A stretch of DNA of 64,000 nt from Basidiobolus meristosporus CBS 931.73 (GCA_002104905.1 MCFE01000158.1:85992-149991), one strand, 5' to 3'; shown: positions 34,142 through 46,013, numbered from the stretch's first letter. Notes: generated by a model not told the origin, from the letters alone. Translations and numbers: made by a program.

Positions 34142-34828
34142 TCATGAGGGCGGAAATGGGGAAGTGTCTTTGAAGCAATTCTCGAATACCTCGTTGACAA
34201 CCTGCTCGGCATTCTTGCAATGGGAGCGGGTGGAGTTGATCGCTTCTCTTCTCGCGCACTCCCTCTTCCTTACCAACGGCCACACGTTGGCACATTGACC
34301 AAGGGCACTCGCCCGGATTTCCGAACAAGCAACATTATGGCAAGGGGTGGTAAATGTCCCGGCTCGACCTGCGTCGTAGGCGTGAACCAGTTCGTGTATT
34401 ACTGTCTCCTCCAGGTCTTTCCGGGAGCGAATGGCTTCGCAGCAGACAACGATTCTGTTGGAGAGCATTAGTGCGTTGGAGCTGGGCATAGGGAAGCTCT
34501 AACAACCAACCACCCAACCGGCTCGCATACTATGAAAGAAGGGAAACTGGAGGTACCTTTTGTTTTGAGGATCGTAATATCCAAACCTACCTGCTTGCAC
34601 AGTATCGACGCAACTGCGACAGGTCAGGCCTTTCACCAGGGACTTCTTGGCTTGCTTTCGTATGGCATACAGCAGAAAGTGGACTCTGGGGTCCTCTAGC
34701 ACCTACATAGAAGGTCAGTCGCGGCTCCAGATAGTGGGGTTGCGGGCGCTCTCACTTACGCTGGCGATCTCTTTGGTGCACTGTGCTTCCGAATATCCAG
34801 TGGAGGCTGGGTTGGGGTTTCTGTACAT
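34142..34828 (-). CDS. ATP23: Mitochondrial inner-membrane metalloprotease ATP23 (about 175 aa)
   Basis: Exons 34760-34828, 34557-34702 and 34142-34454 (introns 57 and 102 bp). The zinc protease motif HELVH lies at residues 92-96, followed by AYDAGRAG and HNVACSEIRASALGQC, then CKNAEQVVNEVFENCFKD near the end: the M76/ATP23 pattern, with its many conserved Cys. In yeast ATP23 processes Atp6 and acts as an assembly chaperone for ATP synthase in the intermembrane space. The chosen ATG (34828) follows an in-frame TGA upstream; an additional 5' exon cannot be excluded because family members often have a longer N-terminus. Convergent with the SAM/HMG gene. The F-BAR gene starts 659 bp away in the opposite direction. 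Confidence 0.88.
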
Positions 34829-35487
34829 AAGGGCTAGGTATTGGGAACACCGTCACTTCACTAGCTCATAGACGTGGTCACGGTTGACCTGGGTTTGGAG
34901 GGGACTAGAATGGATTGCCAACAAATCTGATCCTCGGTGTGTGTGAAGCAAAGTTTATCATCCATTTATCACCTCCACCAGGGAAATCATCCTAATCCAG
35001 TATCACGATAGTTTCCGTATGGACCATCGATGAATCCCTATGTTTTAGCATGTGAGATATGTGACGTAAACGATGGGCAAGTCTTAATAGTATGGTGAGG
35101 AATCTTCGAGTATCAAATGATCGGAACAGAATCCTCAACCCAGACTATTTAATCTACATCAGGCATCATAGAGATTGGTTTGATGCGCGTACCATGCTGG
35201 AATAATTCATTGATTTCAAGCCAGTCCACATAGCATCTCTTTCCTCAACTTGGAGAGGCACATCGATTCCATACACGACCCAAGGCAGCACCTTATTATC
35301 CGCTCACCCGACATCCAAGAACCTTCCCCTCTCAACCACCACCTAACCTCACCCAGTATCCCCCACCTCTCGAACGTCCCCACGCTTCCAAAGTAATTGG
35401 TTGAAAACCGACCGAGGTGTACCTGTGCCAACCAACCCCGAAGAAGTTTTCCCACCTACGTTTCCAACGTGAACGCACAACACAAAC
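34829..35487. promoter_or_regulatory. Divergent promoter interval
   Basis: Between ATP23 (-) and the F-BAR/RhoGAP gene (+). No repeat, RNA gene or supported ORF; the 35216-35455 minus frame has no family features. Confidence 0.35.
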
Positions 35488-37945
35488 ATGTTGACCTTTG
35501 AGAATAGTTTTTGGACTGCTGACTACCGTTCAGGGATAAACCAGCTGAACGAAAAGCTCGCCCAGGGAAGCATCGAATGCGACGAGATCCTTGGCTTCCT
35601 CAAGGAGAGGGCCGCCATAGAGGAGCAGTACGGCAGCAAGCTCTGCGAACTCGGCAAAAGGAAGAGCAAGAATGGTGGGTTCGCTAAAGATGACGGGGCC
35701 ACCCTGAAGAGAACGTTCGATTCGCTGAAGGGGGAGTGCCTCGAGCTCGGCCAGTTCCACAAACAGAACGCCTCCGACATTCAAGAGCTCGTACTGAAGC
35801 CACTCCAGATCTTTGTCGAGGAACGCAAGGTCGGCCTGAAAGTCAGCAAAGAGAGCATCGAGGCCGCACTGAAACGCTTGGACAAGCAGCGGGCCGAGTT
35901 GTTACGTGCCCAGGAGAATTACATGACCAAGTGCGGAGTTGCTGACTCCCTGGAGAAGCAAGAGGCCGATAAGCCCAGTAGACGGCTTTCCATTCAAGAC
36001 CTTCAACTCCGACTGGAGCTCATCACCAACACCCTGGGGAACCTGACCTTCACCGAAGAGGAGTTCAAAGAATTTCTGCAGAGGATCCAAACGGAGATCC
36101 CAACTCAGGAGGTCCGTTATCCATTCCTCGGGTTATACAAAGGCTTGATCTCTGGGGAATCCGTCGCAGCGTGGCTTCGCGAGCATTACAACCTAGAAAG
36201 TGACGAGCAGGTCGAGCAGGTCGGCCAGGCCCTTATCGATCAAGGGTTTTTGAAACTGGTCGGCCGCGGGAACAAGTTCACCATCAAATCCAACTCGTAC
36301 TACCAATGGAAAAAGCTCTACCAAGACCAAGGTTCCCCGTTGGAGAAAGCTCGGCTAGAGGCGGAGGAGGCGGACGCAGCCTACAAGCAGCTTGCCAAGT
36401 CGGTAGACAAGTCCCGAATGTCGGCCGAGCGGACTCTGATGAGTTATCTTGGAAACATGGAGCGTAACGAGGTCAACAGGATCGTCGCCATCAAGGCCGC
36501 GTTCTTGAGCTTTGCCGCCACCTTCTCCACCGTGATCTCAACGTATATCTCGATGAACGAGAGAACGCAGCTCTACTTCGAGACCCTTAAGCCCGAGAAC
36601 GACATCACCTTCATGATCGAGCAACACGGGACTGGTTACTTCAACCCCAAGCCCGTCGTCTACGAGAACTTCTATTACGGATCCGTTAAAGACCAAATTT
36701 ACGGTGTCCCTCTCGAGGAACAAGCGCGCCTTTCGAAGAACCACATCCCACTCATCATTGCCAAATGCCTGAGCGCGCTCACCAAGGGCTATGGGGAAAT
36801 GCCCTACGTGGAGCGGAGGGGTATCTGGATCACCGATGTACCCTTGGCCACCATTCATAGTCTGAAAAGAAGCATCAACCAAGGGTGCCAGGTAACCCTG
36901 AAGCAGCTGCGAGAATATGACCTCAAGACCATTGTTGGCGCGCTCAAGCTCTACTTGTTGGAGCTCCCGGAATGCTTGTGTACCTCGGAGCTGTACGATG
37001 CCGTGAAGGCCATCTATGCGCCAGGTGAGTTGCCCCGAGAGTCGTCTTTGAATGGATTCATACTAACCATCTGACCTGAAGTTCCCCTACCCGATAGAGA
37101 TGACGACGAAGAACGAGCCAGACTAGGCGCGATTCAGAACCTGCTCACCGCTCTACCGCCCGCCAACAAGCGCAGTTTGAAGGCCATCATGGGCCATCTC
37201 AACCAGTGAGTAGCTTTTGCTTTGTAGTTGTCGGCTGGGCATCGGACTGATCAGTTGCAGGTTGCTGCAGGACATGTCTCCCGAGGAGCTGTTCATCCCG
37301 GAGATATGCCATAACCTTGGACATACCATTTTGAGACCACGCGCGGAGACCCCGGTGACATTCCACGACAGACATCCACAGAAGCTCGTGAAGGACATGA
37401 TATGCCATTACCAGGAGATCTTCGACTCGATGAATCTGACCAACATCAGCTACGATGACGAGGACTCGGCCGAGCCGAGTACGGATTCCAAGAAGGTCAG
37501 CCCACAGCTGGAGGAGGAAGTGGAGGATGAGGACGAGAGCGAGCTGCTGTTCTCAGATCCCTCCTCCGACTTGGACAAAGAAAGTACTCACTCGGAGGAG
37601 CCTGCGGCGGAACCCAAGCCCCTTCAGGAGAGCAACCACGTAGAGCACGAAGCAAGCGCACCTGCGAGTCCCGTGATAGAGGTCGAGCCTAGTCAAATCG
37701 ATAGCGCACCCAAAGAGGATACCCCCATCGCAGAAGAGAAGGCGGCGATCATCGAGGAACAACCAGCACAACCGATCGAGGAAAAAGTGAGCGCACCAGC
37801 GACAGTCCCAGATGCACCCAAGTCGTCCACCAAGGAGGAGGTCAATAGCCCCGCTCCTACCCCCACACCGGCCAAGCCTGTAGTGGAGAAGGTGGACGAC
37901 GACGATTTGGATCCCTTCTTCCAGGACGAGGACGAGGAGGACTGA
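35488..37945 (+). CDS. F-BAR / DEP / RhoGAP protein, Rga8/Rgd2-like (781 aa)
   Basis: Exons 35488-37024, 37082-37205 and 37261-37945 (introns 57 and 55 bp). The FCH/F-BAR start (NSFWTADYRSGINQLNEKL, residues 6-24) and its helices are split by a DEP domain at about 208-270 (GLYKGLISGESVAAWL, LIDQGFLKLVGRGNKF), then resume to about 360: the arrangement known from S. pombe Rga8 and yeast Rgd2. A RhoGAP domain follows from about 398 (YGVPLEEQARLSKNHIPLI) to about 600 (FIPEICHNLGHTILRPR). The normal arginine finger in the G-(I/L)-(Y/W/F)-R motif is replaced: GIWITD at 445-450, Ile448 in place of Arg. The last 150 residues are Glu/Asp/Pro-rich. Expected at the plasma membrane, regulating Cdc42/Rho signalling and polarity. 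Confidence 0.88.
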
Positions 37946-38161
37946 GGAGCCGGTCGTTGTTTGTAGAGCGTATTTTCCACCCAGACCCACCTTTTTCATT
38001 GGCCACCCTTTTTGAACAATCATCACGAAATAAAAATGGGCCATCAGTTCTTTTCCATCGACTGCCTTAGCATGGGGGTGTATATATTTCAGAAGGTGTA
38101 TACAGTAGAACATTAAAAGGGCGAAGAACCAAACTAATGGAGAGAGTCGGAGGGGATTGGT

Positions 38162-39875
38162 CTATACCTCAGCCTGTGCCGGGGTAGGCATTTGTTGTCC
38201 ACGGCCTCTGCCTCGACGGTGACCTCGGTTTCCTAACACATCAACATTGGTTAAGGCGCTCGCAAAGCCCGAAATTAATCTGTTCGACGGTTTACCTCGG
38301 GATTGCCCCTTTCCTCGAGTGGGATGCTCGCCATTTGTGTTCGAACCATCTTGACCTTGACCTTGACCTTGGCCTGGGCCTCGACCTCCACGACCGCGAC
38401 CACGACCACGATTTCCCCCGCGGCGATTCTCATCCGAGGTGCTTTGTCCAGGTGGGGTTGTGCCGTTGCCATTGCGCTTACCACGATACCCTCCACGATG
38501 CCCCCCGCGGTGCTTGTGTTCCTTTGAAGGATTTCGCTTCCGGGTCGACTCGGTGTCCGGTTGGTCGGCGATGTCCTGCAGGGTGTCGTTTCCTTCTTGG
38601 GGCTCTTCACTTGTTAACGAGACGGCGGTTCCGTTCACGGACGAATCATGCGTGTCGTCCTGCTCCAGAGGTTCCTCTAATGTGACGGGTTAGTGGGAAG
38701 AATCGAAGCCGTCACCGATCCCTGTTTACCCAATATCTCCGAGGTGGACATGAAGCGGATCCCACCCGGCGGAACAATCACCTCGTGAATTACAACTTCA
38801 AGTAAAAGAGTAAGTATGTTGCGCGATCACAGCCAGTTTTCGGGATGTTTACCGGTGTCGTCGCCGTCGTAGTGTACAAGCTCCTGGTTGTCTGAAGCGA
38901 ACTCGATCGCGTGTGATTCCTCAACCTCCTCTACCGGAGTTGGATCCGCGTCCCTCGGTGGACCGATTGATCTCGTCAGCGCCGACGCAACATCCTGATC
39001 TATAGTGAGGCTTGTTAAGGGGAGATACGAGCAAAACGATCACCACTGCGGGTGGATCTTGAGTTGGAAGGATACAGCAGACTCCATGAATGCCGGGGAT
39101 CTCCTCTTCCGAGCCGTTGGCCAACTTCTTAAGTGACTCGTACACATCTTTCTGGGCCCCTGCTTTATCGTCGGTGGAAAATTGGGCGACGACGATCTCC
39201 TTGAATGCTGACAACACTCTTGCGTCCGGCTCTGGGACCTCCTCACGCGTACACCATCCGTGGAACAGCCCCACACAGTGGAAAACCACGCCGGCCGCCG
39301 AATTCTAAATGCAACCAGGAGTGAGAAATCGGGCACGAAAGGAGCAAGATCTCGATTTCCAAGCAACCTCAGCCTCCTCGGCCATCCTTCTGGCTGCCCT
39401 CCTTGACTGGCGCTCCTGCTCTTTGGCTCGGGCAATGTGCGCTTTGGTTTCCTGTCTCGAAACGTGAATAAACCAGCCGGTCGAGGGGATTCATTTGCAA
39501 CGGTTCACTGTCAGCTAACCTCGGAGTCAACAGTGGTGAACTGCTTGACCATGTCCTCCAGCTCTCTGATGGCGGAAGAGACCTCATCTCTTTTCTCCCA
39601 AGCCTGGATCTGGTCGGAGTTGAGCTCCACCTTCCCTTCCGAGCTTGTGCCGATCACCTCGGCGTACCTTTCTATCTTACTCTGTCGGAAAATAAGGTCA
39701 GTTCCACTGGATAGGGGAAGAAGGGGTGTCCAGGCAAACACTCTACCCATCTCTTTTTCAGCGTACGAAGTCGTCTCAATATCAACTCGACGTAGGGATT
39801 TTCATGTTTGGCTATGCTGGCAACATCTTTCGTGGCAGAATTGGCGGGTTCGTTATGGGGTTTGAGTTCAGACAT
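38162..39875 (-). CDS. Caprin-like RNA-binding protein with RGG tail (about 422 aa)
   Basis: Eight exons inferred: 39747-39875, 39520-39681, 39368-39451, 39076-39304, 38853-38999, 38730-38795, 38296-38676, 38162-38232; total 1269 nt. The first 125 residues (NPYVELILRRLRTLKKRW, SKIERYAEVIGTSSEG, VELNSDQIQAWEKRDEV) resemble the start of the caprin homology region, which in animals begins with the same L..L.K....Y......LN.DQ pattern before a helical dimerising domain. The middle is acidic (PVEEVEESHAIEFASDN). The C-terminus is rich in RGG/GRGRG, as in caprin, and would bind RNA in cytoplasmic granules. The fourth intron donor (GTATCC) is the least certain splice. The final 63-bp intron is a multiple of three and could be retained, giving 443 aa. 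Starts at ATG 39875, with tandem repeats just upstream. Confidence 0.7.
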
Positions 39876-39989
39876 GGTAAGGTAGCTTGGACGTGTACTC
39901 TAATGGGGGGGCTATGCTATTTTATCGGTGTATACGACAGTGTATTCGTATGGTTGTGTGGAGGTGGCTGGAAAAGGTAGTACGAAATT

Positions 39990-40085
39990 CATGCTAACTT
40001 AAGCATACTATTGCCCAACTTCTCGGGATCATGCTAACTTGAGCAAATCATTGCCCAACTTCTAAGGACCATGCTAAATTAAGCA
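39990..40085. repeat. 40-bp tandem repeat with small palindromes upstream of the caprin-like gene
   Basis: Units start at 39990, 40030 and 40070 (the third is partial). Each begins CATGCTAA.TT.AGCA, in which TGCT and AGCA can pair; the first two continue ATTGCCCAACTTCT. Located 115-210 bp upstream of the caprin-like start codon, so a cluster of regulator-binding sites is possible. Confidence 0.6.
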
Positions 40086-40202
40086 ACTTTACCGTAAACT
40101 GGGTTGATCGCAACGAGGTTTTGGGAGGGGAAAAGCAGCGCAAGTTTATTCTATGTTTCTAGGGGGATGTGAGAGGAGGGATAAAATACAGGAAAGTTCT
40201 AT

Positions 40203-41119
40203 CTATTTTAGTTGCATGGCGAGGTTAAAGGTTCTCAGGCCGTTCTTGGTCACCAAGCACAGCTCGCTGGAACCATGAATAAACATGATCCTTTTCACCT
40301 CGCTAGTCAACCCTGAAATACTGATGCAGGCCGAGTTGATAATCTCCACCGATTCTTCTCGAAAGGCCAATAGCACAAGCTATACGTTTGAATGCAGGGA
40401 TTTAATACGCTTCACAGCGACCGATTTCCAAGCCAAACTGCTTACCTCACTACACACATGGGAGTATACCGCCAAGATGTTCTGCACGAAGTTTAGTCCA
40501 ACGAGGTCGAACATATTCCCAAGGCAGAATTTTGGACATTTCTGGCCGATTGTCGAAGCAAGTGCTGATGCGAACTCCACATATATCTCGGTTTGCTGTT
40601 TAGTATGGTCGCAAATCACGACGATCATGCGGCGGTCTTTCAGCTGGAAGACGCCCAAAATCCTCTGGGTCTGAACGTTGATGTTCAGTGCTAGATAGAA
40701 GTAGTTGGCCTCGGTTACCTCGGCGGATTCGCCCACGTTCCGTTTACACAAGAGTAACTTCGGTACCGGATAGACATCCACGTTGAAGAACTCCACCAGC
40801 ACCTCTACACAATGGGAGATTCAGTTTCACTGGAAGGCCGAGAAAAACAAGGGGAACAACCTTCGTTCTCCAGATTAGCGTCGGTCCCGGCGTCAGGGGG
40901 TGCCATGGATATGCTGTCAAATCGCGTGCGTAGTGGGGAGTTTACCCCCGAAGGTTCGCTGACCACCTTGTGCTCCGCCACCCTCTGAGCACTCATGTTG
41001 CTCGAAACACCATGATTACTCTCGGCAAACGATGGATAGGAATTCTCCACATAGGGCATCTCGACGTTCTTGACTCGAAAATTTGGCGCCTTGTGTATAT
41101 ATATGCGCGATGTAGTCAT
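40203..41119 (-). CDS. Protein of unknown function (264 aa, three exons)
   Basis: Exons 40861-41119, 40446-40804 and 40203-40379 (introns 56 and 66 bp, GT-AG); total 795 nt. Residues 1-86 are low in structure and Ser/Pro/Glu-rich. The rest alternates beta-like segments (VLVEFFNVDVYPVPKLLLC, YFYLALNINVQTQRILGVF, RRMIVVICDHTKQQTEIYVE) and ends with IMFIHGSSELCLVTKNGLRTF, which reads like a blade of a beta-propeller. That fold is inference from pattern; I recognise no family. No signal peptide or membrane segment. The ATG lies only 48 bp beyond the chitin synthase stop on the same strand, an unusually tight spacing with an AATAAA between them, but nothing else shows they act together. Confidence 0.72.
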
Positions 41120-41167
41120 TGTTGATTGGCTAGGGCAAGGGAATTTATTGGCTTACAAAATCAAGGC

Positions 41168-44008
41168 TCACATGAACAAATACACCAAGGAGCCCACAAA
41201 CTTGACAAGGGAGAGCATGGCGACCGCCCAGAAAATGAAGGTCAGATAGAAGTGCTTCTGATCCACTACTCTGGGGGTGGTCAGGTTGAACCAGGAGCTT
41301 GTCTCGATCGCCTGGAACACCAGGATCAACACCACATTCGAGAAGATCCACGACAAGACAGTGCGAGTGCGAAACAGCCGGTAGTAGTCCTCTCTCTTGG
41401 TTTTGGCGTCGCGTTTGGCCTTTTCGGCCTTGGTGGGCACCGACAGGTCCTTCACCGTCTCCTCGTAAATCGCGTTGATATCCTGTCGCTGGCTGGGCAC
41501 CGCCAGGGCTGCCACCTCTTTTCCTTGCTTGGTGGTCTGGACCATGACCTTGCCGAGATCACCCGCCGAGCCGTTGTCCCCTTTCGTGCCCCAAGAAACA
41601 TCGTGAGTGTTGCAGAAAGCATACACCATCAGGATGTTCACGTAGGAGGGAAAGATGAACAAGTACTGCACGAACGAGGTGACCATGTGCCACGGGTCCA
41701 GATACAAAATCGAGGAGACGAGATACAGCCCGTATGTCGAGGCCAGCGCGATCAGGATGTTCATGCTCTCCTTGGCGAACGGGTGGGCCAGCAGCTTGCG
41801 GACGTTGTTGGGATCGGAGAAATACATGTAGAGGCTGAATCCCACCGTGTACATCATGATCCCCATGATGAACGCGAAGATGAACACGCACAGCAGATAG
41901 ACCGCTTTGGAGCCCTGAGGCCGGTTGCCCAGCGACAGAACGAACTGAACAATGATCCCCAGCAAAAAGATTTGTCTGGCGATCGGATACACGATCCACG
42001 AATATCCATGGAATGGGTCAGGGTTGTAGGGATCGTAGTCGTGGCTGACGGAGCCATCCGGGTTCTTGGGCATCGCTGCATCGGACAAGAAATAGAACGT
42101 CAGGTAGAAGTTCCCCTAACGGAATGAACCGGGGTTAAGACCAGACTGACATGCCCCCCACATTGCACTACTTACCAAGGTGAACCAGCTGAAGAACAGG
42201 GAAATGATGTTGTAGATGAATTGAATAAAGAACAGAAACTTGCGGCATGTGCTGTGCTCAGTCCCGTAGATTTTCATCCAGTGCGCGGTGGCGAAGAATG
42301 CCGCGAACAGCGAACCATTGAGCCAGCGTCTGCGCTGGGATATAAACTCGGACCAGTTGTCAGGGACATCGGTCTCTGCCTTGGCGGCCTTGATAACCAT
42401 TAGCAATCGATATCGAGGCGGCATCGACAATCGAATGTTGGGCCTACCTTCACATATTTCAATACCCATCTGGAGTTTTTCTTGGCCACCAGTTCAAAGC
42501 ATAGTATCCGATCTTCGGCCAGATACATGTTCGCCTCAAATATCCCGCCTGTTGCATCTTCGCCGTGCATGGTTTCCCCTTTGAAGTAGGAAGCTAGCGG
42601 CCCTTCATTTGAGGCGGTGTTCTTCAACGCGGTATAGCGGTACGCGGAGAAAGCGCCGGGCAACACGCTAATATAGCCAAACACACTCTCCAATGGTTTG
42701 TCCAGGATGTTGCTCATCTTGTATTCGAAGTTCTGCGCGGCAACCAGCGGGTTCAGCAGACTTTTGCCTGCGATGCCTAATTCAGCGCAGATCTCTCCAC
42801 ACGCACCACCAACATGTGGGTTGCTGTGGAAAGCTAGTAAGGGTTAGCCATGATCAAGCCAATATCAGGTGCTGTGACCGCTCACCTTTCCACAAATGAT
42901 AGATCGAGGTGTTATGGGGCCTGGTGCCGACATCCAAGAGGATGCAGACGTTGGGATTTAGCAACGGGGAAAATCCATTGAAGAACCAGCGGTGGGAGTT
43001 GAGCTTCTTCTTGTTCTCCTCCTTGAGACAGAACAGGATTTGTGTAGGCATGTAGCTCTTGGCCTGGGATTTCTTGGTGATAGGCTGTACCTGCAAGTTC
43101 TTGTCGATGTAGAGTTGCGTGGTATACTCGTACAGATGGGCGGTGACGCCCTTTCCGTTAACTGAGCTCTGGGCTATCCCATCCTGGTAGACTCCCATGG
43201 CACTCAGTACTTTGAGCACTCGGGGATGAACTTTGGTACGCCCGTCCGCAACGATGCACACCACCACCTTGGTCCACCCCTCTTTCCCCCATACACCATT
43301 CCGATCCTTGCTGCACAGGTGTCGAATATTTTTGATAACTCCGCTGAACGTTTTGATGAATAGGTTCTCATCCTCGTTGTACATGGTCATCACTATAAAG
43401 ATCTCCACAGGCCGACCATAGAGAACCTGGCGTAAGGTATACTTCGAGAACGTGAATTGGTCGGGCTCACAAGTAACTGCTGTGTATCGCATATGGGTGA
43501 ACTCCCTCTGTTCTTTATGTATTGCGGAGGCCAAAACCTTGTCCGGCACTGGGCAATCTAGTACCAAGTTACCACTGGTCAATTCGATGTGCTTGAGGCC
43601 ACGGTGATGATCTTCTACCTGCGATTGAAGCTGGTAAGGATTAACTGCCCACGGGAAGCTATCTTGATGGTGCAGCCGCCTTCGTGGATTCTCTGGCTCT
43701 GGCGGCGTCTGGAAAGGAAGCGTTGGATAGAATTCAGGATAGCCAGGATTTCCTGGGCTCCCAAATAGCTCGTGAGCAGAAAACTCTTGCGGATAAGTGA
43801 ACCGGGGGTCGATGGGGGGCTCCGGGGGATAATAGTACGGTTGCGGATACATTTCATGTGGAGCAGGGTAGGGATATCCAGGCTGTGGATAGGGCAGTAC
43901 GCCAAGATTGCTACGTTCATCCGACGGAATGGGATACTGTGAAGAGTCTTCTGAGTAACTGTGTTGAACATTCGGAGGAATCGAGTCATTATTATAAGGT
44001 CTGTACAT
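41168..44008 (-). CDS. Chitin synthase, division I (889 aa, four exons)
   Basis: Exons 42886-44008, 42448-42833, 42176-42388 and 41168-42115 (introns 52, 59 and 60 bp); total 2670 nt. The first true ATG is at 44008 (MYRPYNND). Residues 1-130 are Pro/Tyr-rich and disordered, as in class I-III enzymes. The catalytic domain holds [33 protein letters not shown] (481-483) and QRRRW (521-525), all hallmarks of UDP-GlcNAc-dependent chain synthesis. Exon 3 ends in hydrophobic [17 protein letters not shown] and exon 4 encodes several more transmembrane helices that form the export channel. Located at the plasma membrane and chitosomes. There is no myosin-like domain, so not division II class V/VII. 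Confidence 0.95.
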
Positions 44009-44923
44009 TTTTTGGCTGGAATTCAATATAAATCGATCATGAACTATAATAAAAAGGTGGGATTAAGAGGACAGAGAAAGAAAGCCCAAGGTTGGTGAAA
44101 GTGCGAAGGAAAAGTGGAGATGGTCATTCGAAACTAGGAGATTTATTGAGCTAATGTATGTACTCCTCCGGGGAATATTGCCAGTTGTTAATAACCTTAA
44201 TTTTCCTTTTCTGGATGTTGTTTCTCATTTAGGAGTATTTAAGGGGTGGTCTTTAATTCTTGAACCCGTTGACCGTTGTTCATTAGTGCTACTGAGACTT
44301 GGTCCGTACAAAGTGAGGTATCTTTGTTCAATTGAGTTAGGCTGGTTTTGGATGGGTCAGACAGTAGTTTAGGTTGACAAATAGTTGGAAGTGGTTCCGT
44401 TTTTGCTTTACTACGACATTGTACCGGTTTTGCTTCGATTTGATTAACATCGCAATCTCTCACCTCGATCTTTTTTTTTTCGATCTCGTTTGTTTTTCAA
44501 CCTTCCGAAATCACTGGAATCCCACAAATCCCCACAGCGACCACAATCAAACAAATACGAATTGATTTCTCTGTTGATTCTTCACTTACATACAGATCCG
44601 CTTACCATAAGCTAACCTTTGCATCTATGGTTTGTTTGCAAATGGCGCGGACCGAGATGAACAACTGAATTATAATACATCTTGTTTGGTTTCCTTCGGG
44701 TTATCGACATAAACTTGATGTTTCGCTTTTTCAGGACATACCTTGTATTAATATTCAAATTTGTTTATTGAAGCATTATGATGCTATCATAAATTTTTCG
44801 AAACTAAAATTATCATGACATTCTATTTTGCAAGCCAAATTCAATCTGGGTGGTTTTAGCGTTCTATGGTATATCTAAGAGGGGTATGCATAGGTTGGTG
44901 TATAGGCTCAGAAATTGATTTTT
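44009..44923. other. Intergenic interval upstream of chitin synthase
   Basis: Contains the chitin synthase promoter (minus strand) and, toward 44900, the 3' region of CHAP gene 1. T-rich tracts near 44470; no gene or repeat recognised. Confidence 0.35.
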
Positions 44924-45457
44924 CTACTCGTGCCAAATGAAGGATACTCCTTCCCCAGGCCAGAAGTTGACATAAGTGGTCACATATGGACCACCATATC
45001 CGTTGATGTAGTAGTTCCAGTCACTGGTGTACACACTTCCGTCGTCATTGATGCTCTCCACCACTGCGACATGTCCGTACTCGTCACAGCCTTGGTAGCC
45101 TGGCTGGATGGCAATGATTGAGGGGACGCGGGGCTCATCAGATACAACCCATCCTGGGGTGTTCATGGCACTCTCCGGCCAGGTCTTGGCATTGCCCCAC
45201 CACTGAGTGTGGTAGCAGGTGAGTTGGTAGTAGCGAGCATCGGCCCAGTCGGTACACTGACCATTGTCGAAGCGGAACTGGAGAGGACATTCATTGTAGA
45301 GCTCACTAAGCACAGTGAGGTTGTCTTGTACGTCAGCGGGCTTGGTGCAGTTAGATGGGCTCTGAGTGGCAGCAGCAGGCAATGCGTGAATACCGGAGCT
45401 CAAGAAGCTAGTTGTGGCCAAGACGGCAGCAGAAAAAAGCGAGGCGATTCTGACCAT
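44924..45457 (-). CDS. Secreted CHAP-domain hydrolase 1 (177 aa)
   Basis: Single exon. Signal peptide with core SLFSAAVLATTSFLSSG, cleavage probably near residues 25-30. The mature domain shows the CHAP signature: catalytic Cys68 in DNGQCTDWADARYYQ, then WWGNAKTW (86-93) and His129 in YGHVAVVE with Asn/Asp residues following. CHAP enzymes are papain-like amidases or endopeptidases that cut bacterial peptidoglycan crossbridges or stems. A fungus has no peptidoglycan of its own, so an antibacterial or nutritional role and bacterial ancestry are inferred. A TATA box (complement of 45510-45517) lies about 55 bp upstream of the ATG. Nearly identical to the two copies upstream; the promoter matches copy 2 but the 3' flank matches copy 3. 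Confidence 0.9.
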   Translation of the reverse strand: MVRIASLFSAAVLATTSFLSSGIHALPAAATQSPSNCTKPADVQDNLTVLSELYNECPLQFRFDNGQCTDWADARYYQLTCYHTQWWGNAKTWPESAMNTPGWVVSDEPRVPSIIAIQPGYQGCDEYGHVAVVESINDDGSVYTSDWNYYINGYGGPYVTTYVNFWPGEGVSFIWHE

Positions 45458-45583
45458 TGTTTGTAAGTGAGGAGACTTGAAGATGTCGAATTAGCCACCA
45501 GTCGGTTCTTATTTATACATGGATTTTCACCAGAAAATGAGGTTGTCAAGCTCAATCCAACGGTCATTGGATCGAAATCTACT
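45458..45583 (-). promoter_or_regulatory. CHAP gene 1 promoter, duplicate of CHAP gene 2 promoter
   Basis: About 125 bp directly upstream of the ATG is almost identical to 46548-46673 and contains TATAAATA on the minus strand. Similarity ends after GGATCGAAATC; the rest of the interval to 46013 is unique AT-rich sequence with no gene. Confidence 0.65.
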
Positions 45584-46013
45584 TACCTAATTTAACCTAG
45601 TACTTCTGGATACCTGCCAAAGAAGGACGGCTTGTTTACTAATATATTCCTCAGATTTCTGGATTGAATCTGGACTGTATTTCCCAAATGTAGTAATTAC
45701 TACTTCTGATCGTAAAATAAGATATTACATGAATATCATCCGCATTCTTGTTGATTCCTTGATCGGTAAAAAAGATAATAAATGATTTGTTTTTCTTGCT
45801 ACAATGCTTTACCTTTATATCATCAAGTTCAGTTCAAATTTTATACATTGGATGTCACTTTTGTTTGCTCGTCGGACGTTTACGAGGAGATTCAAAATAA
45901 ATCAATAGGCTTATAGATATTTTTATTTTTATATGCAAATTGGGTTTGTATGGTATCAAAGCTTTTCAATTTCACGGTATTTTAAGTGGTATTTTCAAGA
46001 TAAATTGACTATT

